From the NCBI GenBank assembly GCA_016785225.1, contig JAFBJZ010000512.1:7415001-7479000 (forward strand): a DNA stretch of 64,000 nucleotides, written 5' to 3'. Below the pieces are notes generated by a model. The model saw only the letters and a list, made by a program, of their open reading frames with translations, searched no databases and was not told the origin of the DNA. The position numbers and the translations under genes are program-made. Source of the DNA: Psettodes erumei (taxonomy: Eukaryota > Chordata > Actinopteri > Pleuronectiformes > Psettodidae). Position 1 is the stretch's first letter. Every line of letters begins with the position of its first letter. Positions 48,600 through 62,066 of this stretch are shown here, piece by piece.

Positions 48600-51500
48600 C
48601 CAGCAGGGATGTAGAGTGTTTGAACAGGTAGTAACAAGCAGCCAGATGTGCAAAAACTGTGAAAGAATCAGTCCCCAGGAGCTCCTAAAGTAACTGTGTT
48701 ACTGTGTGTTTTCTCTGGATATCTGGAGATCTCGGGGCTGGCTTTTACACACCGTGCAACTTGTTTAGACTTCTCAATGTCCCAAAAAGTGGATAAAGAA
48801 GCCTTACAACCCTCATGCTTAAATCATCAGTTACCACCTTTTTAAAAAAAAAAACCCATAATCACAATTGTGCCACTGCGACATTGTTTGCCAACACAGA
48901 GAAAATGCGTTTGGAATCTGAACATTCAGAACTGGATTTTTACAGTCGGATTGTTTGCAGAATGGAGCACAGGAATACAAGACCATTGTGTGACAATCAG
49001 TTCACTCAGCAAAGACTGTTTTTGCCTTGTGAAGGTTGTCATTCAGAAAAACTGAGATGATGGTTGCAACTGCTGAAGTGCACAGCAAGAACAGCCCAAT
49101 GATGATTGCGAGCCAATGTCCTGCTGCTCTCCTGTTTGAAGCACAAAAATTAGTGTGCATATGGTTTCAATTAAAAGGATAACTCCTCCCTTCCCTCCAC
49201 CTTTCATTAAAATGCTATGTTAAGCTTGGGTTGTTCCTGCTCCTCTCCTGAAGAAAACTTTTCCATGTGCCCACAGACCTCTCAAGCATTGAAAAGAGCG
49301 GCTGTTTTTCTCTCCCCAGCTGTATCTGGGCCACAGTGCTGAGCAGATAAAGAGGGGCTGAGATCTTATTCTAAATCCCTGAGTCATTATTTTTGTTTGA
49401 CACTCTGTGATAAAAGAATATCAGTGTACATATGTGACTGCAATTTCTTTTCTAGCGTCTAATTTCTGACTGATTTCCCTCATGGAAGACTCTAAGACAC
49501 TGAGACATGAGCGCCTCTTCTTTTTCCATATCTCTTTTGCCTTGAGGGTCTGTTTGAACTATATCAATACGAACTTTGACTAAGTGGCATAGACACACAC
49601 AATCAGCTCTTCTGTTGATGGGGAGCTGTCCTTCATGGTGTTACCGCACCAAATCTGGTACCAAGGCATGCAGCAGGAAAGCCCACAAACTGCAACATGC
49701 ATTGTAATTGTGAGTTTCTCCTGCTTACCTGCCGCAGGTCATCAGCCATATATTTGTCCTTACTGTGCGGTTATCCCATTGCTGTTGTCAATATCACTGC
49801 TGACTCTGGAACTTAGTGCATCCTGACTGTATATCTGTGACCGTGCTGGTCATCAATGGACATAAAAAGCAAATTCAGAAAGGCATTTGATTTTGCTATC
49901 TGCTGTTCTTTTTTGGGCTACTGTGGCACTGATTGCGGCTTGCTGACACTTTTCAAGTGCATTGTTCTATTTTGTTTCTGTTAGCACTGTATTTGACATA
50001 TATGAATTGGAGTTATGATTTAATCATTGACACCATATTTGTTTTAGTTGAGATTAGAGACAGAGAGCTGTGATTTGACTTGCAGCTACATAGGCTCATA
50101 CTTTTATGTAAATTTTCAAAGTGAGCCAGTTGTCAAGAGTGTCGTACATGGATTGTGCATATTTGACTGGCGAGTGAAGCTTTTTTTGCAGTACTGAACA
50201 CTGGGAGTCTCACTGCAGATGTGTGCATAGTGCAGACACTGTCAAGCAATAGGACAAAGGTATTTTTTTCTTTGCATGGACGCTACCACACACTGCACTG
50301 TCAAGTTGAAGTCAGACCTCTATATCAGATGTGTTCCCAGCAAAGTTTATGATCAGAGGACAATGGTGTCTTCTTTCTCTGTGTTAAAGCAGACTTTGAC
50401 TGGTACGGGCAACCCTTCACAGTAAACAGATCATTTCTGATGGAGCCACAGTTGCATCATCTATTACATCACATTTGATTTTAGCCATCAATAGCCTCAT
50501 ATGTCTGTGGGTTTTCAAGGTCTGGTCCACCCACAGTTTATAGAATCAGCCTGGCTCTTATTTGATCAGTTCTTTGGAGGGTAAAGGCAATTTCCTGGAA
50601 AATAACAGCAAAATGTCATGAAACAGTTATGAAAACTCACAGTGTCATTGTCACTTCTGTTTGTCAAACAAAACAAAAACACAACACACAATATAAAAGG
50701 TTATGATATGTATTATCCAGTTAGGTAGTTTTTCCATACATTCTGTAGTGCAGCAGTCATTTGGGATGACGTGAGACTGAAACTATGAAATCTGCCACAC
50801 GACCCATGAAAAACCAAGCAAGGCATTTCTAACAAAAGCAAGCTGTTGTTGTAAGCACTTTACATACGATTATATTCAAGGCATTTGAATGGGGTTTTCC
50901 ACTTGAGTGGCAGTGGTTTGGACTCTAATTTTACAAATGGATTGGCGCCCATTGTACAGCTTAAGACAAAAAGCTCTGTTTCAATGCTGATAATCCAGCT
51001 TGGCACTTAGCAGACTGTATATAAATCTCTAATGCTGCCTTTCTCTGTATGTATTTTTTCCCTGGCTTTTCTTTCACAGTCAGATTTCACTGTATCAGAG
51101 CTCAGCAAAATCCATGTGGCATCAAAACTGTACAGACAGACAATCATTTTCTCCTTGTTTCCCTTCCAAAAATGTTATCAACCTTGCTTGCTTCTCACAA
51201 ATTACATGAAAGGCTTGTGTGAGGAGTTTCTCTACCCCCAGATCTCACAGGGGATACTCACACTCTGCACACCGAGCACACAGGAGGCTATAGGATGAGA
51301 AGCTGAGCTTAGCTGGGACAGCTTTGAAGTGAGATGCAGTAAGAGGTTATTATAACTTCAGCCCTTCTGAGAGATGCCCCGATGCCCAGCTATATATTGC
51401 ATTTGGCACCATGATGACTGTCAAGTATGCTTCTGCCATTTTTTATTTATTTTCCTTAGCATTTATGAGTGCAGGACAATTTGTACACCTGTTGGCAGGA

Positions 51501-52216
51501 GTCAGTTAAAGTGAAGATGCTACCGCATGATCTCGTTTGCATGGCACAACATACAATTTTCATTTATCCTATTATATGCATTTTTTATGCACCATTTTAC
51601 ATCCACAGCATCAGAATTGAAAATATATTCCCCATTCAAAACCTACCATAATGCAGACATTCAGCATGTCTCTTCCCAAAACAAATTAAAATTGCCTTCC
51701 TGTCCAAAAGGTCTAGTTTTCCTTATCTGATGCAGCTCCTGCACTGATCCAAACATAATGCATTTTCCCAGTCCAGAGAATCTGCACACTGCACAGCAAA
51801 CAGATAAATATTTGATAGGCCAGCCCTCTATCCCATCCCCCACCACGGCAGCAGCTAGAGTCGGCATGAGAGTCCCAGAGGATGCCGATGCCATGTCAGT
51901 CTTTGGGAATCAAAGCCCATGTGGGGGCAAAGTCTGCCCCGCTCACCTGTGGATGACTTTCCGGCTGGTGTTGGCAGCACCTGTTTGCCTGGCTACAAGC
52001 GCCGCGCAGATGCCAGGGCATAACAGATGAATAAACACAAAGACCCAGGAACAATTACAAGGGGTTGCTGCCCTTTCCTGATAAAACAGAACAACCCTTC
52101 CAGAACAGAGGATGCAGGGTAGTGTATTATTCAGAGATCCTAAAGACTGGCCTGTAGTACACTGGATAAGGACCTTCCTGTTGTGAGAGACAGAGGTGAT
52201 GAGCACTGTGAAGTGA

Positions 52217-52222
52217 AATAAA
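52217..52222 (+). terminator. kirrel3: candidate proximal poly(A) signal AATAAA
   Basis: AATAAA in gtgaaataaagattgttgg, followed by a GT-rich stretch. It could give a 3' UTR about 0.85 kb shorter than the distal site at 53069. Tandem copies at 52318 and 52326 lie 100 bases further on. Confidence 0.3.
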
Positions 52223-53068
52223 GATTGTTGGAGGTTCATAAATTCTTAACTTTGCTCAATAGCTTCTGTAATTCTTTATTATGTAAAAACTTTTTGCCTG
52301 GTCTGAGCATACTGGAAAATAAAAGAATAAAAGAATTTCTGAATAGTCAATATCTCACCTATGTGCACAAAGGCTAGTTTACATGAGGCTATTTGAATCC
52401 TCCATGATTGTATGATAGGGGTTAATGTCCATGATGGAACACATTAGAGAAGGTGTCATTTGAAACATCGAATTGATCATTATAACCCGTCTTTCTTCAG
52501 TGTGTAAATGCTTTCTATCTCTCTGTTTCTCTCTTTCTCTCTCACTTCTTTTCTTTCCTACCAATCAATAACTTGTTAGTACTTTAATAACATAGTAATG
52601 TAAGGCCTGGGCTAAGTAGTATTTGCAAATAATCCTCAGAGTTTGCTTTAGCCTGCAGGGCACACTGGGAATCGATAGTTTGGTGTGCAGCATACAGTGT
52701 ACAATAATTCACAGAAAATTGAAAGAATCACTGAAAAGCATTTTAAAGGCAAATGAGCATATGCTTTGTGATTGGTCAAATTCTTCTGTGCTCCAAGTAA
52801 TGCAAACTAGTTTCCAAATACTGCATGACCCAGGTCTAAAAAAAAGTACTTAACTTACACGGTCATTTGAAAAGTTTGTATAAATAGTGAACGATAAGCA
52901 TACAGTAATTGTAATAAAAAGACAACATGTAAATTCTACCAAATTCTACGGTAAACCACTATTTTCAGGCAGTGGCCCTATGTATCTATGATAAAAAAAA
53001 GAAAAAAGGTTGTATTTTAACTGTTCTGGTCTGTGAATCTATGATGCTTTTGCTCTGTATATTTGGAG

Positions 53069-53074
53069 AATAAA
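53069..53074 (+). terminator. kirrel3: candidate main poly(A) signal AATAAA of kirrel3
   Basis: A canonical hexamer in ttggagaataaaaatgatg, followed within 30 bases by gtttgagtttgtgttt, a U/GU-rich downstream element. It is the best of five AATAAA copies in the 0.9 kb before it. Confidence 0.5.
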
Positions 53075-56000
53075 AATGATGTTTGAGTTTGTGTTTATAT
53101 TGCACTGTTGTCCATCAGTGAGAATGAATGAACAGATTTAGTTTAGAATTTCTGTTAGAATCACAACAAAATATACAGCGTTCAGGGTAAAATGCAAGAC
53201 ATCAGCCGAAGAAAGACAGTTTGCAACACCTCAAGGGGTGAGTGGAAGAGGCCGGATAATAGGCAGTTTCCAACAGTGCATCATATCCACATTCATGACA
53301 ACAAAAAAAAGCAAATACAAATATAACCATCCAAACGAAGCTACGTGTATGTATGTACCTGCATTCAACACTCTTTTAAACCTGATTTCCTTGCTGTGCA
53401 AATATACATATCTGAACAATTATACCTTGTGACTGACATAAGGCCTGCTGACTGTATACTGACAACAATGAGAAGTCTTTTGTTAGTTTTATTTTTGATA
53501 GCATGTCAAGGTGGATTAGAAACGCAATGAAGCCCCAAACAGCTTTTCTTTGATTTACACTGATTATAATATGTTAGAGAATGAGGAAGAAACTATGAGG
53601 ATGCTAAATTTGGAGATGTATAAATTAACAACACAATCCTATTTACAGCAACAGCCTGCAGGTGCAGCAGTATGAGAACACATGCCAGATCCATCCTTAT
53701 ACAGTGACTCACTGTCATACAGCTGGCCACTGATGAGCTATGACAGTATTTTGTGCTTGGCTCAACTGTGCTTTCACAGTATTTGTTAAGAATGAGCGGA
53801 CTGCTGTTTATTCACTTCTGCCTTTGATATTTTCCTTGGCAGTCAGCAAATTCACACCATTACATTTACATGCAGCGCTTTAATCCATTAATAGGACCAT
53901 TGCAGTCTTACTCCAAATTAAATGAACTCACATAAACACCGTAGCTTGTCTCAAGTACTGGCTCCAATCCTACAGGACTGAAACTTAAAAGTGGTTTGAA
54001 TTCCCTCATGCATAGAGTCAATACAATGCAAGGGCAATTACTCTTTTGGCTGGATTAATCCACTTGCAGCCTTTGTGGAAACGTAGCATTCTTGAAACCC
54101 TGCATCAGGAACAATTCTCTGATTTGTGAACGCTGTGTGCCTCACAAGAGATATAGTAAGCGTTTCACTGGTGCACAGCAAACTAGCACCCAGTCAGACA
54201 AAGGACTCACTGTGCCTACATAAGGTTACCTCAAAGCAAGTGCTATAACCAGTCTGGTCTTGATACTGAGAATCCATCTGCCAACAACATGATTTCCCTG
54301 CATAAACCTTCCTGTGCTGAATAAAAAAGGCATGTGTTCTGGAAACACAAAACAAATACTGCCATTTGTGAATGTGTGATGGATTTCACTCATCATGGAG
54401 CTCCAATTCATTACTAAACATATCTGGGCCAGACATTTGCTTGCAGTATCGCTCTAAAACCCTCTCCTCAGAACTAGTTATTGGAAAGCACTAATCATTC
54501 ATTCCCACCCCTCCTGACAAAGTAGAAAGCTTGCCCAGCTCTCTGTGGGCCTCACCTCTTCCAAGAGACACAATACTGCTCCAAAATGACTCTTAAATAA
54601 CTCTGCATCATTTACTCCGTCATGAATTACCTTGGCAGATAATTGCACCCGGAATCCAATTTAACAAAGGCACAAATTTAGCGTGAGACTGGCAGACTAA
54701 GCTTTTGGTGCGCCGACGCACTCCATTACAAAATTATCTTCAGGCAAGTATTTACATGGCCTCGGAGGAAAAGATGTGGCAGGTATGGAGTGAACGGTGT
54801 GTGCAACACAAGTGAAGTGATTAAAATCCCTTCAATAAGACTAACATGTTTTTGTTAAAGTCATTATGTTGTTGTGTCAGTCAGACATGTTTATAGTCTC
54901 CAAGTGAGTTAAGTGATACATGGAAGCAAAACTCCACACCACTGCTTCCTTAATGCCTGTGAAATGTCTCATAGTCATTTATGGACAACAAAACAACTCA
55001 CTCAAGCAGCATCTGTCTTTTAGAGCATCATGGGGGTCTGTAAAGTAGGAGTTTTGCAGCCTAACTGCACATCAGGTATGGAGGAGTACAATGTGTAAAG
55101 AAAACACCCCAAATTTGTGGCATTCATCCTTATTTCAAGGTAGTGCATTTTAGAAAATCACATCACACCTGGACAGGACTTTGATTGGTGACTTTGTAAA
55201 TCTTTCATACTAGGCAGGTTTGTAGCATTTGAGCCGACATCGCCCCGGATGCCTCCACTCAGCAGGGCTGCATTATTTAAATCAGAGGAGGTGGTTCTGT
55301 CTGTGGACCAGACATCCAGTCTTCAGAGTGCTGTTTGTGGAAAATGCCCCCGCTGACTAAATGATACAGACAGTATTTGAAAACAGAGCAAAGTAGGTTC
55401 TTTTCTGAAGACATTTAATCATAATAAATACAGAAATCATGACAAGGGTGTTATATCAATGAAATAGCTGCCTCAGCCGAATCTACTCAGGAACACATTA
55501 TCACATTATCACAGTTCAAATAGAGATTAAAAGATTTTTTTTAAATCTTGTTCTGTACATTTCACTCCACAAAATAACTCATGGTAAAATTCTGTTACGC
55601 ATTTTCACCAACGTAAAACATAAACAGTGAAGCAATTCCTCACTGCAAATACACTTCCATCCTTGGATTTGTCCTTACTCGTAAATTTTCTCCCTTTTTC
55701 TTTTCTTCCAAAACGTTTCCTAAATCAATGCTTAGTCCACAGTTGAATTACTATTAAAGAGCTGCTCCTTGCCAGCTCCTGGGGGGTAAATAAAACAGAA
55801 AATCCTGTGGCCTTGTGAGGGCACTGAAAATCGACCGAGGTGGCACAATGTTTTTTCGACCGTAGGAATGTGGATTTAAAGTTGGTTAAGATAAATAAAT
55901 CTCCCCTCCTGATTACAAGGCGACTGCAGAGTCAATCCCAGGGAGCATCTTAAATGAATTATTGATCCCTTGACCTTTCCCTGTGTTGAGGTTTGCTCTT

Positions 56001-57519
56001 GCTTGTTCCAGCTCTGTTGACTGGACTCACACTATGGGCACTTTGTATTGATCAAACATTAGCTTTCCATATTAGACTGTTAATTGTTCTCGCTATATTT
56101 GCACAGTATTACACCAGGTGAAGCTTGGGGCTGAGCAGGAATCATTAAACATGCCTCAGCACACACAGCCATGTGTGTGTCTATGAGTGTCCAAGCTCTA
56201 ACTTTTGATTTATGACCAAAGTGATTGAAGGGACATTTTCAGCCTCACAATTGTACACTGTCCTTGACATTTGAGCAAACAAAATTCAAACAAAGTCAAA
56301 ATACATTTTTTTCAAGTTATTTGGGGCAAAAAATCAGACAAATGACAGACATTTGACTTAATTATATTCTCCATCATGCACTGTGTGTTTGACATGACTT
56401 GTTGACAGAGAAACGTCTGGATCAGGTCCCATTGTGCTGATTTAGTGGAGAGAAATGTCAACCAGTTAATCTTCTGCCAGTAATGATGTGATAGATGTGT
56501 CTTCTTTACACAGACCTGCTCTAATTTCATCTCTGGCGTGTTGACATTTTGCAAATGTAGACAGGCTGAAGTATATAAATTGTCAGTGGGCGGTATCAGG
56601 AAAAAAAGGCCTGGCCACACGTAATGACAGAAGCACTGAAAAATAATAATTTTTATAATTAAGGTTTGGTTTGCATTTCACTTGTGCAGGTTCTTGCTTT
56701 TTATTGCTTTTTATCTGGAGTGCATTCAAAACAGATGTAACAGCCCAAAGACATGACATTTGGAGAGCAAGCTTCCATTTGTTAGATGCAACCCTTTCAA
56801 TTGGAAGCATTAAAGAAAAAGTCAGCAAGTGCGAATACTAATAAGACATGGACACTGGACACAGACCCAAACTCATCTAGTCATTTCTTCAAATCATGAT
56901 GAAACATTGTTTATTGCAGTTTGATAATGGAAGACAGTGATGAACTTTATTTCAGTCAATCCACTGACATAAAAGATTTCTTTCTTAAAGCTATAATACA
57001 GAAAAAACAGCACCTTGGTCTGTAATATTATCAAGAGAGAGAGCCTGGAGTTGGTTCAGTGATTACAAAAGAAAGTGATGAGTGCTTGGGCTACTGTTGA
57101 TCAGCCTGGGAGAGAACTGTTTGCACAAATATGAACTCAACTCCATGGTTGCTAATAATTAATACATACTGTAGATAAACCACTTTGCACTCGGTGACTT
57201 CTTTTGAGCTAACAATCATCTCACAACGTTTGATACACTTAAGAAGACACAAGACATTCAGTGGAAAAAAGCTGATCCTGTCCAATTAAATAACATTTTA
57301 CTGAGCCTCCTTTTCATGTTTGAAAAAATAAAACATTGACAGCAGTGTACCCAGCAGAAACGTTAACATAATAGGGGCAACACCTACAAAGATATGAATA
57401 CAGAGGAAAATGTAACTTACAGGTGAGAGAAAAAAGACAAAAATCTGGTGATGGACAGCAGTAGTTCTCAGCATGGTCATATGTGTAAAGGAAGATGTGG
57501 GAGGGTGACAGACGAGCTT

Positions 57520-58150
57520 AAGTGTCACAAACGTTCTTGCAACCTTCGATGACTGGCAGTAGGCAGATGGCTTCCTTCAAGCCGAGCCATGAGAGGAGAA
57601 GGGTAAAAAGAAAGCGACAGAGCAGAGGTGCCCACACACAAACCTTCAACCCCTAATGATGCCTGCCCCGCCCCCACCCACTGTTTGGCCAAACGAGGGC
57701 CCCACATGGCGCCCGTTGCACAGCTGCTGGCACTGACATGACTCACGATGCATGTTTCTGCCTGCTGGACGGGGACGACGGAAGTGTGTGAGTGCGTGTG
57801 CCATGAGTGTGTCACAGAGACTGTTTGTGTGTTTGTGTGGCAGGGCACATGTGGGGAGGGTAAAATGGGTCATGGATAAGAGTAACCAAGGCTTCACAGA
57901 GGGCCGGGACGAAAATTGGGGTCGGGCCAGGCCCCTTCTGCCCCCACAATTCACCCCAGGGCATGAGGTCCAGCAGAGGGTGTAATAATGCCTTAATTGT
58001 GCCATGGATGGGAGTTATTGAGTTATTCACACAAGCGTGGGGGCTAGGGGTTGTGACCAAGCCTGTAGTCAAGGAAGGAATGGAGATAGGACAGAAAACA
58101 ATGAGTCATTTCTCTAATGAGCTGAACATTCCCTCTAAGTGTCTCTGGGT
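57520..58150. promoter_or_regulatory. candidate GC-rich regulatory block
   Basis: A GC-rich stretch includes a CCCCGCCCCCACCC motif, the 12-bp palindrome GTTTGGCCAAAC at 57684-57695 (NFI-like), CAGCTG at 57721, and TGACTCA-like sites. Overlapping open frames on both strands reflect the low stop density of GC-rich DNA. No promoter hallmark such as a coding first exon was found. Confidence 0.25.
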
Positions 58151-61134
58151 CAGTCAGATGTAAAACCATTCACATTACAAAACAACCCCTTTTACTGACA
58201 TCATGTGAGCTGAAAGTTACTAATTAGGCAGACAAAGCAAAACTCAAAGATTTGTAATGAAAATGTGAGTGCTAATACTGCTTAATTTTTTTATAATTAT
58301 TTTTCATTTCATGATGTTTTCTTTTTTTCCTTTTTTTCCCTCAGACAACAGTCTGCAGTGTTTGTAGCAAATGCAGAAAGTCTGAAAATCATTAATGTAG
58401 CCATCACGTACCATGTGGAAATGGTTGATGGGAGACTATGCCAGAGATCAAATATTTAGGATCAGATATCTAATGTATAAGACTGGCAGACCTTGTTTTA
58501 AGAAAGCCTGAATCCTGCTCATACATGTGATTATGTCACTCAAGGATCATGTGTCTATACTGCCCCCCTGTGTTCACAAGCTGTGATGACGTTTTACTGT
58601 CAGATTATCATTGGTTGGTATATTTTTTGAACATTACCTTAGCAGCAAGTACTTTAAGTCTGAGGAAAATAACATAAATAGCTTCAATTTAACTGACATG
58701 AAAATTCTTACACAAAGTAATTTCATACAAACGCTTTTGCAATGCTCCAATTTCTAATCAGAAATCATGATATATGCCTTACATGGAATGAGTGCTCAGC
58801 TTTGAATGTTTGTCCCAGAGCTACTTAAATAGTAGCATCTTTATTTTCATAATGAAGAAATTCTAAAATCATTCACACATATGGAGCATGTTTTTGGCTC
58901 TCAAGAGTAAAATGTCAAGCGTAATCAGGGTGCAGAATTAGGTGATTGAAGAACACTTCCCTCTGTGATAATCATTAGAGGTCTTTGGATAGAAGGAAGC
59001 TGATGTGAAAGTCAGTCAAATACCTTTCATGTGCCTTACACAATTTCTCCCACAAACAGCAATTGTCACCCAGGAAGCCACTTACTTAATTGTCTGTCAT
59101 TTAATTAACCTTTAATGCTCTAAGAGTATAATTTATCCCACACATCAGTCTAATTCATCAACTAAATTTTAGGATGGTGCATTGCTGTGTCGCAAAAGTT
59201 GCTTATGTATGTGGTGCTTTAGAAGGGGCTCTTAAGATTAATTCACCCTTAAAGTTAAAATTCCTAATTATCTCACAAGCCCATGTGGAGAACAGTTGGG
59301 CACAATTAGGTGATAAATCCTTCTGATAGCTGCGTGGAAGAGAGAAACAGAAGGGGAGAGAATGCAGACAGAAAAGAGATAGAAAACATTGATAAACTAC
59401 ATGCATATTTAAATGAGAATGAATTCAAATGTCATCATTGGATGATCAGGAGACCTGAGATAAACAAGAGGAAAGAGGTCTTTAGTTATTTAAATTTGGT
59501 TTAATCTTTGCTCTGAATTTTTTTATTGTATTTTTTAAATACATAATAGAAAACAAATAAAAAAGGGAACTTTTTGCCACAAATGATGAAAATTGTTTGC
59601 AATATCACATGGACTTCCAACAACATTGAATCGATGCAAACATTTGCAAGTGAGGCTAACTTGCATTGGCTTTAAAAGCTATGTAACCCTAATTGGGAGC
59701 TTCTGCATTCTGCTTTCATAAACCTAACAATACTATGGGCCATCCAGAAGGCTGAAAGGTACACAAGCAACACAATGTAACATTTTATCAACTATGGGCA
59801 ATACAGGACTCTGACATGCCCCTGTCAGTAGCTTACCACCATAGTTGACAGTATGTCTCCTGGCAACACTGGCAACATCTGTCAGCTGCAGTCATGGGAA
59901 CCGCCTCAGCAGCATGAGGCCAAGACATGATTTCCACTAATTTGTCCAGAAAAAGTTTTATCCTCTTTTGAAAAAGTGGGAATATGAGTACAATGCCTGC
60001 AGTATCATTGTAGTTTGTGTTTCCTTATGCAATGAGTATGGAAAATTAAAACTTCAGAGTGGCATTAGAGCTTTTATCTGTAAACTATATACATAATTTA
60101 TCAGATTCTCTCTGTTGTAGTCCACAGTTGCTATAGCTTAGAAGAGAGCATTCACCAGTAAACTGACAGTGAAGAAATGCATTATTAGAAAACATCATAG
60201 CAAGGCCACTCAGTTTATATAATGACAGTTTCACATTGCTGTTTCAAAAGACATGTACACGCTTTGTGCAAAGACCAAAGACTGATACTGGATGAGCTGT
60301 AGTCTTCATTCTTAACGTCTTCTTTAGGACTTAAAATGATCAGATCCCAATCTTTTCAGTTGGTTTGGACTTACTTACTTAACTTACCGTTGAGCTGCTT
60401 CAACTCACTGAGTGGTTTGCAGATGTGTCGTACATTGTTTTATCAGTGCAACAGCTGTCATTAAGCTGAGTATATGACAGGAGTTTTGTTTGCCTTGTAG
60501 ACAACCTTGCCTTGCCTTGGAGACAACACTAATATTTGGGAACACAACAGGTCAAATATCAACCTGCATGCCAAATGGGATCATGAAAAAAAACACAATG
60601 TGAAAACATAGATGAAGAAAAAGTAAAAAAAGAAGAAAAGAATATCTTAAAGATGCTAAATACTGGCACCATAAAGATGTATATTGATTCTGTCTGGTCA
60701 CTGAGGTCAGTATAGGAAAATATGGCAGTCAGTCCAGGTTTCTAAGTTGCTTTGGTGGAGTAATAAGTCATGGATTGCCTTTGCCGTGCTACATTTCTGA
60801 CCTTTAAGAAATGAATACATTTTGTAGTCTTGTTGACAAGCTGTTCTACAGCCCTGCAAGAAAGAATGGAAGTTATGTCACCAGAAGCCAGGCTGCATTC
60901 CTTATTTAACCCACACAAAAAAAGAAAAAAACAACCAAAAAACAAGTGAAGCAAGATCCAGTAAAACTCTGAAGCTGGTGTGTTTACTGTTAGGTAAGTG
61001 GCAGGCAAATTGGATCATGATAGAATACAGTATTATTGATTAGATTTCTGCGTGGGCCAAGATCCTGACTTTATTTGTGCATTGACGTTGTGAGCAATAT
61101 CATGGTGAGCATTCCATTATGCAAACAGATATAG

Positions 61135-61158
61135 ACACACACACACACACACACACAC
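61135..61158 (+). repeat. CA/AC microsatellite
   Basis: About 12 perfect AC units in the region downstream of kirrel3. Confidence 0.85.
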
Positions 61159-62024
61159 GCTGCCCTGAGGCAAATCACTGTTATATTTCAGATGTAAGAT
61201 GTGGAATTTGAGGGAGAAAATCCAGTATGTACTGTAAGAAGAGAAAGTATCTGACCTGAAGAGCATGCACTAATTCAAACCAGAGTGCATTGGGTGCAAG
61301 GTGAGGGCAAGCCGTCAGGGAGCGATATCTGTCGAGTCCAAAGGCCGAAGACTCAGTACTGCCAGAGGAGTCCTTGTGAGCCTATAAAAAAGAATTAAGA
61401 GTTGTTGGAGGGCTAGAAAATGAGGCAAAAATGGAACATGGCTGTATCTGACCAAGACGTCTGCAGTACAGTACTTCACAGTAAATTGAAATTTCAAGAA
61501 AGAACTCAGTGGAGACAGGCAGTGATTGAGGGACATTCAATAGGTTAGTTTCTCAGGCAGCAGCTTCTGTATAGTAATTCTCCTCAAGTACATGAAAAGT
61601 ATGCGTTCTTACACAGAACAAAGGATTCTGAATCTTGGGAAAATGAAACAACATTGGCATTTAGGTGTGTGCATATTGAATAGTTGAGTGTCTTATATCT
61701 CTAAACCTGTCCCATTTTGCCTTGACTTGGTGAGCAGTAATTTGCATTGACCTTTGAGCATTTGTAGTACAAAAGGCCACCTATTTATTCTTTATTTCAT
61801 GTGGCACTCACCATCTCACGCACCAAATGAAGAAAAACAATGCTGCTTCCTCACCTTAACAAAACATCTGAAATCAAAGTTTAGAAGTTAGAGCCTGCAG
61901 GAGGATGAAGGATACTCATCGACTGTATCATGGTTTAGATGTGAGGTAGAGGTAGTGTTTCGCATGGTAATGCATTTAGGGATAGAACCATGCAACAACA
62001 TTTTAATGTTTCCTCCAGGTAAAA

Positions 62025-62066
62025 TACATGTATGTATATACATACATATATATACATATATGTAAT
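62025..62066. repeat. TATA/CATA low-complexity tract with a 20-bp palindrome
   Basis: ATGTATGTATATACATACAT at 62028-62047 is its own reverse complement, followed by further TATA units. Confidence 0.8.

Larger units (their letters stand above)
48600..53090 (+). other. kirrel3: probable kirrel3 3' UTR (long)
   Basis: AT-rich sequence without a coding signature follows the stop codon. AATAAA hexamers occur at 52217, 52318, 52326, 52913 and 53069. The last is followed by a GT-rich stretch, as expected downstream of a cleavage site. That makes a 3' UTR of about 4.5 kb plausible, with shorter forms possible. The extent is inferred; only transcript data would fix it. A GC-richer island lies at 51820-52020. 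Confidence 0.55.

Noticed and set aside
57525..58072. Three overlapping minus-strand open frames of 86-119 codons
   Set aside because: GC-rich block with few stops. The peptides resemble no family and overlap each other in different frames.
58321..58380. Strong polypyrimidine tract with an AG (ctttttttccctcag), resembling a splice acceptor for a neighbouring gene
   Set aside because: The downstream sequence has early stops in all frames within a short distance and no matching donor or recognisable peptide.
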